A DNA stretch of 64,000 bases from Candidatus Methanoperedens sp. (GCA_023249105.1 JAHFDG010000014.1:1-64000); one strand, 5' to 3'. Positions 9,485 to 17,537 are shown, counted from the stretch's first letter. Made by a program: numbers and translations. The notes: generated by a model not told the origin, from the letters alone.

Positions 9485-9916
9485 TTAACCACCCTTTACT
9501 TTCTTTGCGATATTTTTACCAAACTCCCTGCACTTTTCCAATCCAGCCTCATCAGGCTTTTCGTGAATAAGAAGACCTTCTAACGTCTCCATCCCAAAGC
9601 CTTTCAACCTGTTCGTGATAAGGTCCACAACTTCGGGGGACCAGCCGTAAGAACAAAAAGCAGCCCCCACTTTACCTTTCAGGTCTACGTCCTTTGCCCT
9701 CTCAATGAAAACCTCAAGGGCGGGCATTATTTCGTGATGGTACGTCCCCGAGCCCAGAATCAGGCCGTCAATATTTTTAATCTCCCCAATATCAGCTTCA
9801 TGGACATGGAAGAGTTTGACCTCTACTTTTTCTGACTTTATTCCCTCTGCTATGGCTTTTGCCATCATCTCGGTATTATGTGTTGCAGAATCATATATTA
9901 TTGCCACTTTTGCCAT
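9485..9916 (-). CDS. Flavodoxin-like FMN protein
   Basis: A 143-residue flavodoxin domain resembling the C-terminal FMN domain of FprA/rubredoxin:oxygen oxidoreductases. The phosphate loop (YDSATHNTEMMAKAI, about residues 8-22) and the isoalloxazine loops GSGTYHHEIMPA (about 75-86) and FCSYGWSPE (about 108-116) are clear. It is a stand-alone flavodoxin, with no diiron domain. GGGGAATAAT precedes the ATG. As first gene of the operon with FTR and NrdJ it may supply low-potential electrons, replacing or supplementing ferredoxin. A second, similar protein is encoded at 51863-52378. Confidence 0.85.
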   Translation of the reverse strand: MAKVAIIYDSATHNTEMMAKAIAEGIKSEKVEVKLFHVHEADIGEIKNIDGLILGSGTYHHEIMPALEVFIERAKDVDLKGKVGAAFCSYGWSPEVVDLITNRLKGFGMETLEGLLIHEKPDEAGLEKCREFGKNIAKKVKGG

Positions 9917-10360
9917 ATTATTCCCCGGTTTGTCTTATCCCTATTATTTTCAGAAAGAGGCGCTAAGTTCATGAATTATTAATTTTCCTCATTTTTGTTT
10001 CTATTAGGTATTTCTTTGTTCCTTATTGCCGATAAGATTATCGTAAATGAATCCTGATATTTGTTTATAAATTAAACCTTGAGGCTTTTGGATGCACGAA
10101 AAACTTTGGGAAAGTTTTATCAAAAATTGAGCACGTCTGGCATAATTTGTTAAACTTGTACATCAGTTAATTCCGTCCCACAGCCGCTGCACCGCAGACT
10201 ATTTATCGTATAATGTCAATTACTAAATATTCCAAAAAATGTGCGAGTGGGCTGGGAATAAAAATCAGAAAAACCATTCGTTCCTGCAATTGGCTGATTA
10301 AAATCCGGCTGTGAGGAACAAAAACGATGTTGATATTGGATAGGGAGAGGCATCGACAGG
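9917..10360. other. Intergenic region between divergent redox genes
   Basis: 444 bases without a gene, lying between the flavodoxin operon (minus) and the cytochrome gene (plus), so it should hold both promoters. I see AT-rich patches but no clear operator. The one notable element is a copy of the first hairpin of the large structured repeat described at 49565 and 60611 (see 10097-10129). Confidence 0.5.
10097..10129 (+). repeat. Fragment of the structured intercistronic repeat
   Basis: The bases here read GAAAAACTTT-GGG-AAAGTTTT followed by ATCAAAAAT. This matches the first module of the elements at 49565-49759 and 60611-60793, differing mainly in the loop (GGG against AAG), and keeps a perfect 8-bp stem AAAACTTT/AAAGTTTT. 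The similarity stops after this module, so it is either a truncated copy or an independently moving hairpin. Confidence 0.5.
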
Positions 10361-11173
10361 ATGGACAGCAAAATAGTATTATTATCGATTGCAGTAGTTG
10401 CAGTAGGTTTCTTCGCTATGCCAAGCACGGTATCGCTTTTCGCGGGACAGCATACTTTTAAGAATGCCTCAGAGGTTGCAGTCGATAATGGTTGCAGGAA
10501 ATGCCACGAGGACGTTTATGAGGAGACGCACAGCCCGATCAATAAACTCCACTGGCACTTATCTGGAACAAAAGGCAGCCAGGATGTATTCAGTTGCCAG
10601 GAATGTCATAATGTAACCAACGTAAGCACTTACTTTCAAAGCGGTATTGTAAATACATCAGGAGCACATGCAGCGACTACAATCGCCTGCCTTTCATGTC
10701 ATTCCAGCCTTAAGGGTCTGCGGTCTGGTGGGGGTTATTGCATGTCCTGTCACGGGATGACTTTGACCCCAGGACGTGACCAATTCCCGATGCATGCACT
10801 GGCATGGAAGTACGGCGTGGGTCATGTAAGTAACCACCCTGATGGAAAGCATTGTGGACAGTGCCACCGGGATGCAAAGAACCCGACAAAGTACAATGTG
10901 TTCATAAAACTCATAAATGCCACGATTACAGGTGCGGATGAAGCGCACAGCCTGTATTATTATAAATCAAAATATCCGGACAATCAAACAACCATCAAGC
11001 TAAAAGACGCCAATGCCGCATGTTTAGGATGCCATTCACATGCAGGTGTCAACATAACGTGGAAACGGAGCATTGGATACGACCTGTCTGTGAATGCAAC
11101 CGATGATGGAATGCTGGTGAACTTCACGGGTGTCAGCACTGCAACGAACACGACAACCACAAGCGGCTCTTAA
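10361..11173 (+). CDS. Secreted hexaheme c-type cytochrome
   Basis: A 270-residue exported multiheme cytochrome. Residues 1-30 form a signal peptide with a basic start and a hydrophobic core. Six CxxCH haem-binding motifs lie at residues 45-49, 79-83, 110-114, 127-131, 165-169 and 221-225, with many other His residues available as distal ligands. No C-terminal membrane anchor or S-layer domain is seen; the tail is Thr/Ser-rich and likely glycosylated. Multihaem cytochromes of this kind move electrons across or outside the envelope in ANME archaea and in some methanogens, so a part in extracellular electron transfer or a membrane oxidoreductase complex is likely but inferred. It is monocistronic, with a weak ribosome-binding site (GACAGG) close to the ATG. 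No cytochrome c maturation gene lies nearby. Confidence 0.9.
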   Translation: MDSKIVLLSIAVVAVGFFAMPSTVSLFAGQHTFKNASEVAVDNGCRKCHEDVYEETHSPINKLHWHLSGTKGSQDVFSCQECHNVTNVSTYFQSGIVNTSGAHAATTIACLSCHSSLKGLRSGGGYCMSCHGMTLTPGRDQFPMHALAWKYGVGHVSNHPDGKHCGQCHRDAKNPTKYNVFIKLINATITGADEAHSLYYYKSKYPDNQTTIKLKDANAACLGCHSHAGVNITWKRSIGYDLSVNATDDGMLVNFTGVSTATNTTTTSGS

Positions 11174-11319
11174 TTTGAAAATACAAGGGATTATTAAATC
11201 TCTTATTTTTTTTATATTTTATATAACTTTATTTAAAAAAAAAACTTTATTATCAGGCATAGTTAAAAACTAAATCTTTATCGCTTGACTGGTATAAATC
11301 TATATTTGTTTATTTTATC

Positions 11320-11428
11320 GGAATACCCCGCAGCTCTGCTGCGGTTGGGTACAGCCTCCCAGAAATGCAACAACAAAACGAGGAACCAGGAGATGCCCCA
11401 CAGCTCTGCTGTGGGGAGCTTCACTTCG
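11320..11428 (+). ncRNA. Orphan TnpB-type omega-RNA / IS200-IS605 right-end remnant
   Basis: Two strong hairpins share the same TCT loop: CCGCAGC/GCTGCGG at 11328-11344 and the perfect 9-bp stem CCCCACAGC/GCTGTGGGG at 11396-11416. Between them lie GCCTCCCAGAAATGCAAC and GAGGAACCAGGAGATG, and the element closes with GGGGAGCTTCAC. This order (hairpin, GCCTCC...AATGC, GGAACCAG, final hairpin, AGCTTCAC) is the one found at the 3' ends of archaeal tnpB genes, where the transcript serves as guide RNA of the TnpB nuclease. No tnpB coding sequence precedes it (upstream is the cytochrome gene plus AT-rich spacer), so it is an orphan right end. The other bases of 11174-11478 are spacer. Confidence 0.6.
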
Positions 11429-11478
11429 GATTCAAGTCCCATTGTCACATAAAGTCAGCCCGCCTCTTCCGCATCACC

Positions 11479-12813
11479 TCATCTCCAGTAAGGTTTCCTT
11501 AATTCAATATACGCATTGTGCGCCACGGTTGCCCCATGCGCCACCGCGACTACGACCAGTTGGAGGTCAGAGGCTATGTCGCCCACCGCGTAAATCCCGT
11601 CAATGTTGGTCTTCTGGGTTTTATCAGTCTTGAGGTACCCTTTCTCATCCATCTCAAGCCCGAGTTTCTTGAAAATCTCGGTGTTCGGAGTCAAACCGAC
11701 AGCCAGCACAACCGAATCCACCACCTGCTGGATGGTTTCATCTTCCTTTAAGTCTTTCATAATGGCTTTCTCGACTTTTTCAGTTCCGGATATTTCGAGG
11801 ACTTCGGTATTATACAGCACCTTGATTTTATCTATCCCTTTCAGGCGCTCAATCTTTTGCGGCACAACCCTTAACTCATCCTTCCTGTGCGCTATGGTGA
11901 TGAGGTCGGCAGTATCGGCAAGGGAAAGCGCGGCATCAACTGCGGAATTGCCGCCCCCGACTATGAGAACGCGTTTTCCAACGAAATTCTGGGGGTCCCT
12001 GACATAATAATATACGCCTCGTTCATTCTTGCTGAATTTATCTTCACCTTTAATGCCGCCTGTGGACGGTGAACTTCCGGTTGCAAGAACGATAATCTTT
12101 CCTTTGTAAGCGCCGTTTTCAGCGATGATTTTCTTATCCTGGGTGATTTCATTCACGCGTTCATTTTTTAAGACCACGTTCAATTTCTTCGCCTCGTCCA
12201 GCCACTGGTTGACAAGGTCTTTGCATGTAGCTTTTTCACACAGACCCGGGAAATTCTCAATCATCTTGTTCGGGCATAACCATGAAAGTATCCCGCCCCA
12301 GCCTGCAGCTTCAAATATCGCAGTTTTAAGCCCCCTGTAGGCGCATAATATCCCGGTCGTCAGCCCGCCAGGACCTCCGCCTACGATAATCACGTCAAAA
12401 TCGTATTTCTCTGCCTCAATCTTGGCTTTCTCCTCTTTTTTGGTCATGTAATCCTTGATTGCTGCATGAAGCGCATCGGCTGCAAGATTTGAGCAGTGCA
12501 TCTTGATTGGAGGCAGGCCGTCAAGTTCAGCCGCTACATCGCCGCGGGTGATTTTAAGAGCCTCCTCAAGCGTTTTACCGATGGCCATTTCTGTTATCAT
12601 GCTGCTTGTTGCGATTGCGGAGCCGCAGCCGAAGGTCTTGAACTTCACGTCCTTCAGGATATTGTTCTCGACCTTGATTTGTATCTCCATCAAATCCCCG
12701 CAGACCGGGTTCCCGACCCTTCCTATCCCGTCTGCGTCCTTGACCTCTCCAACATTGCGCGGGTTCCTGAAATGCTCCATCACTTTTTCTGAATATTCGA
12801 ATTGTTCTGCCAT
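11479..12813 (-). CDS. IscU scaffold fused to ferredoxin-NADP-reductase-like flavoprotein
   Basis: A 444-residue two-domain protein. Residues 1-125 are an IscU/NifU-N iron-sulfur scaffold with the ligands C38 (NPVCGD, with D40), C63 (TFGCGSA) and C107 (MHCSNL). Residues about 138-444 are a thioredoxin-reductase-fold flavoprotein with FAD motif GGGPGG (145-150), NADPH motif GGGNSA (286-291) and a C-terminal AVGDIASD FAD segment. The thioredoxin reductase CxxC site is missing: the position before the NADPH motif reads GVYYYVRDP. This and GGILSWL point to the ferredoxin-NADP reductase branch. So a cluster scaffold carries its own flavin reductase, perhaps to reduce persulfide or iron during assembly. 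It starts four bases after the IscS gene. The fusion is continuous, with no stop or frame change between the domains. Confidence 0.9.
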   Translation of the reverse strand: MAEQFEYSEKVMEHFRNPRNVGEVKDADGIGRVGNPVCGDLMEIQIKVENNILKDVKFKTFGCGSAIATSSMITEMAIGKTLEEALKITRGDVAAELDGLPPIKMHCSNLAADALHAAIKDYMTKKEEKAKIEAEKYDFDVIIVGGGPGGLTTGILCAYRGLKTAIFEAAGWGGILSWLCPNKMIENFPGLCEKATCKDLVNQWLDEAKKLNVVLKNERVNEITQDKKIIAENGAYKGKIIVLATGSSPSTGGIKGEDKFSKNERGVYYYVRDPQNFVGKRVLIVGGGNSAVDAALSLADTADLITIAHRKDELRVVPQKIERLKGIDKIKVLYNTEVLEISGTEKVEKAIMKDLKEDETIQQVVDSVVLAVGLTPNTEIFKKLGLEMDEKGYLKTDKTQKTNIDGIYAVGDIASDLQLVVVAVAHGATVAHNAYIELRKPYWR

Positions 12814-12817
12814 ATTT

Positions 12818-13993
12818 TCACCCTTTTCTCGGATACAGCGGCGATAAAGCCCTGAGTTTTGCCACTATTTTAGGCACGGATTCAATGACATAATCAACAT
12901 CTTCTTCGGTATTTGATTTGCCAAGCGTGAGCAGGAGCGAACCGTGCGCTTCCTCATGCCTTAATCCCATTGCAATAAGAACGTGTGAGGGTTCAAGCGT
13001 TTTCGTGGAACACGCCGAGCCTGTGCTTGCATTTATCCCCAGGTCGTTGAGCTGGAGTATGATGCTCTCGCCTTCAATGAAACTGAACCTGAAACTTGCG
13101 TTATTCGGGAGCCGCTTTGTCCTGTGACCGGTGAGGTATGTGTACTCCATTTTCAGTATATTGTCCATCAGCCGGTCGCGCATTTTGATAAGCCGTGCGC
13201 CATTATCAGCCATTTCCGCCAGGGCAAGCTCAGCGGCTTTTCCCATACCAACTATTCCAGGGATATTCTCAGAGCCGCTTCTCATGCCGAATTCCTGCCC
13301 TCCTCCCAGCATGAAAGGCAGTATCCTCACTCCCTGTTTGATATACAGGGCTCCTGCGCCTTTTGGGCCATACATATCATTTGAAGAAATGGAAAGAAGG
13401 TCGATATGCTCTTTTTCTACATCAACCGGGACTTTACCGCATGCTGCTGTCCCGTCGACATGGAACAGGATTTTCTTATCCGATGCAATTTCTCCTATTT
13501 CACAAATCGGCTGCACGGTTCCCATCTCCCCGTTGGCGTACATCACAGAGATAATAATGGTTTTATCTGTTATTGCGTTCTTTATTTTCTCAGCATCCAC
13601 AAGCCCGTCTTTATCAACAGGAATATAAGTCACCTCAAACCCACTTCTTTGCAGGTCTTTTAAGGTATTCATCACCGACATGTGCTCAACCGATGTGGTG
13701 ATTATGTGGTTCCCCTTATCCTTATACCGAAGTGCAGCGCCGCGTAATGCCAGGTTATTTGACTCAGTGGCGCATGATGTGAATATTATGCTCTTGGGAT
13801 TGGGTGCGGCGACCAGGTGTGCAACTTTTGAGCGCGCTGCTTCAAGCTCGCGCTTGGCTTTCCTCCCCGGTGAATGAAGGGAAGAAGGGTTCCCGGTATC
13901 TTTATCAAAATACGGCATCATGGCTTCAAGCACCCGCGCATCGACGGGCGACGCCGAACCATAATCCATGTAAACCTGTCTCATTTTTTCCAT
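12818..13993 (-). CDS. iscS: IscS/NifS-like cysteine desulfurase homologue lacking PLP lysine
   Basis: A 391-residue aminotransferase class V protein with clear IscS features: TSCATESNNLA (about 72-82), SVEHMSV (101-107), ANGEMGTVQP (153-162), FHVDG (177-181) and the mobile catalytic loop TGSACST with C328. The Schiff-base lysine is absent: where IscS has S-A-H-K-x-Y-G-P-K-G this protein has S-S-N-D-M-Y-G-P-K-G, putting Asp206 at the lysine site and Asn205 at its histidine neighbour. The Archaeoglobus fulgidus IscS is known to carry Asp at this place and to lack normal desulfurase activity while still binding IscU and lending its loop cysteine to the cluster. This gene likely behaves the same way, acting as a partner of the adjacent IscU fusion and not as a sulfur source. 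Confidence 0.88.
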   Translation of the reverse strand: MEKMRQVYMDYGSASPVDARVLEAMMPYFDKDTGNPSSLHSPGRKAKRELEAARSKVAHLVAAPNPKSIIFTSCATESNNLALRGAALRYKDKGNHIITTSVEHMSVMNTLKDLQRSGFEVTYIPVDKDGLVDAEKIKNAITDKTIIISVMYANGEMGTVQPICEIGEIASDKKILFHVDGTAACGKVPVDVEKEHIDLLSISSNDMYGPKGAGALYIKQGVRILPFMLGGGQEFGMRSGSENIPGIVGMGKAAELALAEMADNGARLIKMRDRLMDNILKMEYTYLTGHRTKRLPNNASFRFSFIEGESIILQLNDLGINASTGSACSTKTLEPSHVLIAMGLRHEEAHGSLLLTLGKSNTEEDVDYVIESVPKIVAKLRALSPLYPRKG

Positions 13994-14005
13994 CTTTAGC
14001 TCTTG

Positions 14006-14320
14006 TTACTTGATTTTAACAGCCGTCCCATAAACGAGAAGTTCTGCTGCCCCCTGCGTTATTTGTGAGGTCATGAATCTGATATTAACAACAGCATCAG
14101 CACCGAGAGCTTCGGCATCCTTGACCAGCCTGCTTAGAGCCTCCTCCCTCGCCTCGGTGAGCATTTCGGTGTATTCTATCAGTTCACCGCCCACGAGGTT
14201 CCTGAGTCCTGCCATTATATCTTTTCCGAACCACTTTGCTCTAACGGTATTTCCTTTTGCAAGACCAAGGATTTCTACAATCTCCTTTCCAGGAATGGTG
14301 TCTGTATTTGTGATTAGCAT
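14006..14320 (-). CDS. YbjQ/UPF0145 family protein
   Basis: A 104-residue protein of the YbjQ (UPF0145, putative heavy-metal-binding) family: N-terminal TNTDTIPGKEIVEILGLAKGNTV, central GGELIEYTEML, and C-terminal GADAVVNIRF, all hallmarks of the fold, which forms pentamers or larger rings in known members. The biochemical role is unknown. The ATG at 14320 is preferred over that at 14326 because GAGGT is then eight bases upstream. It lies 12 bases before iscS and 25 bases after the rubredoxin-like gene on the same strand, so it belongs to the sulfur/Fe-S operon. Confidence 0.85.
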   Translation of the reverse strand: MLITNTDTIPGKEIVEILGLAKGNTVRAKWFGKDIMAGLRNLVGGELIEYTEMLTEAREEALSRLVKDAEALGADAVVNIRFMTSQITQGAAELLVYGTAVKIK

Positions 14321-14345
14321 ATTCATTACCTCTACGGTTCTTTAT

Positions 14346-14507
14346 TTATATTCGCCTGTCCCTGCCTTCAGGCCCCTGGCATTCAGGGATATAGCAGGTC
14401 GCATCAATGAATGCGCATGCTTCTTTGCATGAAGGGCACCGCTGCGGCGGCGAATGGCTGCCTTCGAACTGGTAGCCGCACAAGGAACATTTCCACTGGA
14501 TTTTCAT
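14346..14507 (-). CDS. Small rubredoxin-like zinc/iron protein
   Basis: A 53-residue protein. It starts MKIQWKCSLCGYQFEGS and continues with RCPSCKEACAF, giving the knuckle pair CxxCGYxFEG ... CPSC of the rubredoxin-like domain found at the end of rubrerythrins. Three more cysteines (ACAF, ATCY, PECQ) follow, so it may hold a second metal or a disulfide. The ribosome-binding site AGGAGG overlaps the stop codon of the DsrE-like gene, and the ATG is at 14507. A small electron carrier or metal-binding partner in the sulfur/Fe-S operon is the natural reading; the exact metal cannot be told from sequence. Confidence 0.85.
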   Translation of the reverse strand: MKIQWKCSLCGYQFEGSHSPPQRCPSCKEACAFIDATCYIPECQGPEGRDRRI

Positions 14508-14515
14508 AATTCCTC

Positions 14516-14875
14516 CTAGAACCACATCGTTCCGTCAGCTTCAAGCACAAGGTCATTTAATGTGGCAGCGCCAACGATTTCTGCCCCTGGAATAAAATCT
14601 CCACGTGCAAGATTAATAAGCTGCGTGCTCTGCTCGCAGACCATGAGTTTTACACCGGCTTTTATGGTCTGGTCCATTATCTCTTTGAGAGATGGGAATT
14701 TCCCTATTTTTATCTTTTCCGCATTTCCTTTTTTAACGACTGTTATTCCTGTACCGAGAAAATAAATAGTCGCATCGATTCCCATTGCTTTTGCAGTCTG
14801 GGCAAGGATGAAAGGGGAATACAGGCGTTCAGGCGTATCGATTCCGCTTGTCTGGACGTATAGAATGTTTGGCAT
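14516..14875 (-). CDS. DsrE/DsrF-like sulfur-transfer family protein
   Basis: A 119-residue DsrE-like protein: MPNILYVQTSGIDTPERLYSP at the start with the family's early alpha/beta layout, then KLMVCEQSTQL with one conserved-type cysteine, and a C-terminal GAATLNDLVLEAD helix. DsrE-like proteins form small oligomers and in several systems carry sulfur as persulfide; others are of unknown use. The ATG at 14875 is chosen because GGGAGATTT precedes it; the frame is open 14 codons further upstream without a ribosome-binding site. It is the first gene of the run DsrE, rubredoxin-like, YbjQ, IscS, IscU-FNR, supporting a joint role in sulfur handling. Confidence 0.85.
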   Translation of the reverse strand: MPNILYVQTSGIDTPERLYSPFILAQTAKAMGIDATIYFLGTGITVVKKGNAEKIKIGKFPSLKEIMDQTIKAGVKLMVCEQSTQLINLARGDFIPGAEIVGAATLNDLVLEADGTMWF

Positions 14876-14942
14876 GATAAATCTCCCATGATATATTATG
14901 ATTAATGATAGATACACTTTTCCATTTCAGGACCCTACAATT

Positions 14943-16199
14943 TCAGGAAATCCTTACCCTGCTGTCAATAACCGATACGCTCTGCTGCAATTCCTGTCTT
15001 TTTGATTCAATATCGCGCTTCAGGGATTCAAAGCGGTTTTTTGATAATTCAAGTTCCTTTTCAAGAGCAGTAATCTTATACTTCAAATCAGCAATTCCCT
15101 TCTCCAGTTCTGCCTCTTCACCAGCCGATTTCAGCCCCGATATTTCAGCTTTTTTCTTTTCAATATCCTGTGTAAGAGCCTGATATTCTTCTTTTAACGA
15201 ATCCAGTGATGCAAGTACAAGTTTTATTTGCTCAAGGATTTTATTGGTTTTTTCCGTTGTGAGGTTCAGGACTCCGCTTTCAACGATTTTCTGGCATTCG
15301 GTAAAGAATTCAGGATTTACATTTGTCTGTCCGGATAAGCACGAATTCAGCGCGTCCCTGGTTTCAGGAGCCAATGTATTTCTACCGCTATCGCTTAATT
15401 GCTTTAGCCTTCCCAGTGCTTTATTCAAAGGAAGGATAAGACCCCTGATGTCAGACTCCTTTTTCCCGGCATCAGCCTCAAGTGAAATAAGTTCTTCCCT
15501 GCCCTTAATATACTGCTTCCAGGATTCGCTTTCCTTTAAAACGGTCAGAGCTTTCTCCTTCTCCAGGAGTTCCTGTTTTAAAAGGGCGGTTTTTCCTTCG
15601 CTCTCTTTTATTGTTTTTTCATTGAACCCGATATCCTGACTTATATTCTTGATATTTTGTATCGTGGTTCTGGCACTATTCAGGGCATCAAGCACGTTTC
15701 TTTTGTTATCTATGGGTTCTATAAGTTCGTTCAAAAGCCTTCCGAGCGCATTTACTTTTGCGATCAATTCTTTTGATTCCTCAGAATAAACCAGTTTGGT
15801 GTACTGGTAGCTTTTCATCATATTTTCAAGGCAGACTGTCAATGTCTGGATTGCATTTTCATGAAAAGCCATGATAGTACTGATATCAGAGTCTTTCGGG
15901 ATTGTAATATTCTCAAGAAGCATCCTCACCTGCTTGCTCATGTTGTCCCTGTTGCTTGTTGCGACCTTCACCATTTTAAGATGGAACCTCCCTTCTGGCG
16001 TTGCCTCTTCAAGTATAGTCGTGCTTTCCTTTATTGCAGATAGCGCTTTTTTGATCTCAGGATAGAGGGAAGAAGCTTCGCTGCCGGTTCCTTCTGATAT
16101 TTTCCGCGACCAGGATTCAAGCCATTCAGGCAGCTCATCGAACGTTATCTCCGATAGCGTGGTTTGCCTTTTCCCAAATAACCTGTCAATCCATTTCAA
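14943..16199 (-). CDS. Coiled-coil protein of unknown function
   Basis: A 418-residue, highly charged, mostly helical protein with long heptad-type stretches (about residues 190-260 and 325-405, with runs such as LEKGIADLKYKITALEKEL). The N-terminal 110 residues are less regular and begin MKWIDRLFGKR. No P-loop, membrane segment or signal peptide is visible. The start is TTG at 16199, with AAGGAT upstream; there is no nearby in-frame ATG. It lies 27 bases after trpB2 on the same strand and may share its transcript. Similar coiled-coil proteins occur in methanogens; its function is unknown. Confidence 0.75.
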   Translation of the reverse strand: MKWIDRLFGKRQTTLSEITFDELPEWLESWSRKISEGTGSEASSLYPEIKKALSAIKESTTILEEATPEGRFHLKMVKVATSNRDNMSKQVRMLLENITIPKDSDISTIMAFHENAIQTLTVCLENMMKSYQYTKLVYSEESKELIAKVNALGRLLNELIEPIDNKRNVLDALNSARTTIQNIKNISQDIGFNEKTIKESEGKTALLKQELLEKEKALTVLKESESWKQYIKGREELISLEADAGKKESDIRGLILPLNKALGRLKQLSDSGRNTLAPETRDALNSCLSGQTNVNPEFFTECQKIVESGVLNLTTEKTNKILEQIKLVLASLDSLKEEYQALTQDIEKKKAEISGLKSAGEEAELEKGIADLKYKITALEKELELSKNRFESLKRDIESKRQELQQSVSVIDSRVRIS

Positions 16200-16226
16200 A
16201 TCGAATCCTTCTTGCGAACCGGATGC

Positions 16227-17537
16227 TTATTCGGCTTCATCTGACATTTTCCCGCTGAAATAACTATCATATGCTCCCATGTCAAAATGCCCGTGCCCGC
16301 TCAGGTTAAAAAGGATGGTCTTTTTCTCTCCTTTCTTCTTGCATTCCAGGGCTTTATCGATTGCGCATTTTATAGCATGTGATGATTCAGGAGCCGGCAC
16401 TATGCCTTCGCTTCTTGCAAATGTCACAGCGGCCTCAAATACCTCGGTCTGGTGATACGCCACTGCGTCTATCACTTTATCAGCATACAACTGGCTCACG
16501 ATTGGAGAATCACCGTGGTACCGGAGCCCCCCGGCGTGGATTGCAGGCGGGATATATTCGTGTCCCATTGTGTACATCTTTAAAAGCGGCGTCATGCCCG
16601 CAGTATCGCCAAAATCATACCTGAATTCCCCGCCCGTAAGGCTGGGGCATGCAGTGGGTTCAACACCTATCACTTTTACGTCATTTTTTCCTGCAAGCTT
16701 ATCCATCAGGAACGGAAAACTTATCCCTGCGAAATTGCTTCCCCCACCAACGCATCCTATGATGTAGTCAGGATATTCCTCAACCTGCGCAAGCTGTTCC
16801 TTCGCTTCCTGGCCTATGACTGTCTGGTGAAGCATTACATGATTTAAAACGCTCCCGAGAGAATAATGTGTGTCATCATGGGTTGCAGCGTCCTCTATGG
16901 CTTCACTTATGGCAATTCCAAGACTGCCCGGGGTGTCGGGGTCTTTTTCAAGTATCTTTTTTCCAGAATTGGTGAGGTTGCTGGGGGACGGGATAACATC
17001 AGCACCCCAGAGCTGCATCAATGACCTGCGATATGGTTTCTGCTGGTAGCTTATTTTTACCATATAGACCGTGCACTCAAGGCCAAAATAAGTAGTGGCA
17101 AGCGCCAAGGCGCAGCCCCATTGCCCTGCCCCCGTTTCCGTTGCCAGCCGTTTTGTTCCTTCTTTCATATTATAGTATGCTTGGGCAATCGCGGTATTGG
17201 GTTTGTGGCTGCCTGCCGGGCTTACGCCTTCATATTTATAATATATCTTAGCAGGTGTTTTAAGGGCAGTTTCAAGACGATGCGCCCTGTAAAGAGGGCT
17301 GGGGCGCCACAGCCTGTAAATATCCCGAACCTCATCGGGTATCGGTATGAATCTTTCCTGGCTGACTTCCTGCTTTATCAATTCCATGGGGAAAATTGCC
17401 AAGAGGTCTTTGGGGCCGATAGGCTCTTTCGTGGCAGGATTAAGCGGCGGAGAAAGGGGGGTGGGCATATCGGGAAGTATGTTGTACCATTTCTTCGGGA
17501 TGTCATTTTCATCTAAAAGTATCTTTGTATTTTGCAT
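16227..17537 (-). CDS. trpB2: Tryptophan synthase beta chain-like protein TrpB2
   Basis: A 436-residue PLP enzyme of the TrpB2 subgroup, which condenses indole with serine to tryptophan without a stable TrpA partner. Evidence: the long N-terminal extension, the PLP lysine in GSHKPNTA (K112), ETGAGQWG, a glycine-rich phosphate loop [10 protein letters not shown], and C-terminal SGHGHFDMG. TrpB2 lacks the usual TrpA contact surface, and no other trp gene is near, so indole salvage or a secondary role is likely. The gene is first of its transcript; its ATG at 17537 is separated by 135 bases from the upstream small membrane-protein gene and its terminator. Confidence 0.93.
   Translation of the reverse strand: MQNTKILLDENDIPKKWYNILPDMPTPLSPPLNPATKEPIGPKDLLAIFPMELIKQEVSQERFIPIPDEVRDIYRLWRPSPLYRAHRLETALKTPAKIYYKYEGVSPAGSHKPNTAIAQAYYNMKEGTKRLATETGAGQWGCALALATTYFGLECTVYMVKISYQQKPYRRSLMQLWGADVIPSPSNLTNSGKKILEKDPDTPGSLGIAISEAIEDAATHDDTHYSLGSVLNHVMLHQTVIGQEAKEQLAQVEEYPDYIIGCVGGGSNFAGISFPFLMDKLAGKNDVKVIGVEPTACPSLTGGEFRYDFGDTAGMTPLLKMYTMGHEYIPPAIHAGGLRYHGDSPIVSQLYADKVIDAVAYHQTEVFEAAVTFARSEGIVPAPESSHAIKCAIDKALECKKKGEKKTILFNLSGHGHFDMGAYDSYFSGKMSDEAE

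Noticed and set aside
11425-11460. Possible tRNA T-arm (GGATTCAAGTCCC) after the omega-RNA end
   Set aside because: The arms do not pair properly and no D-arm, anticodon arm or acceptor stem can be built around it.
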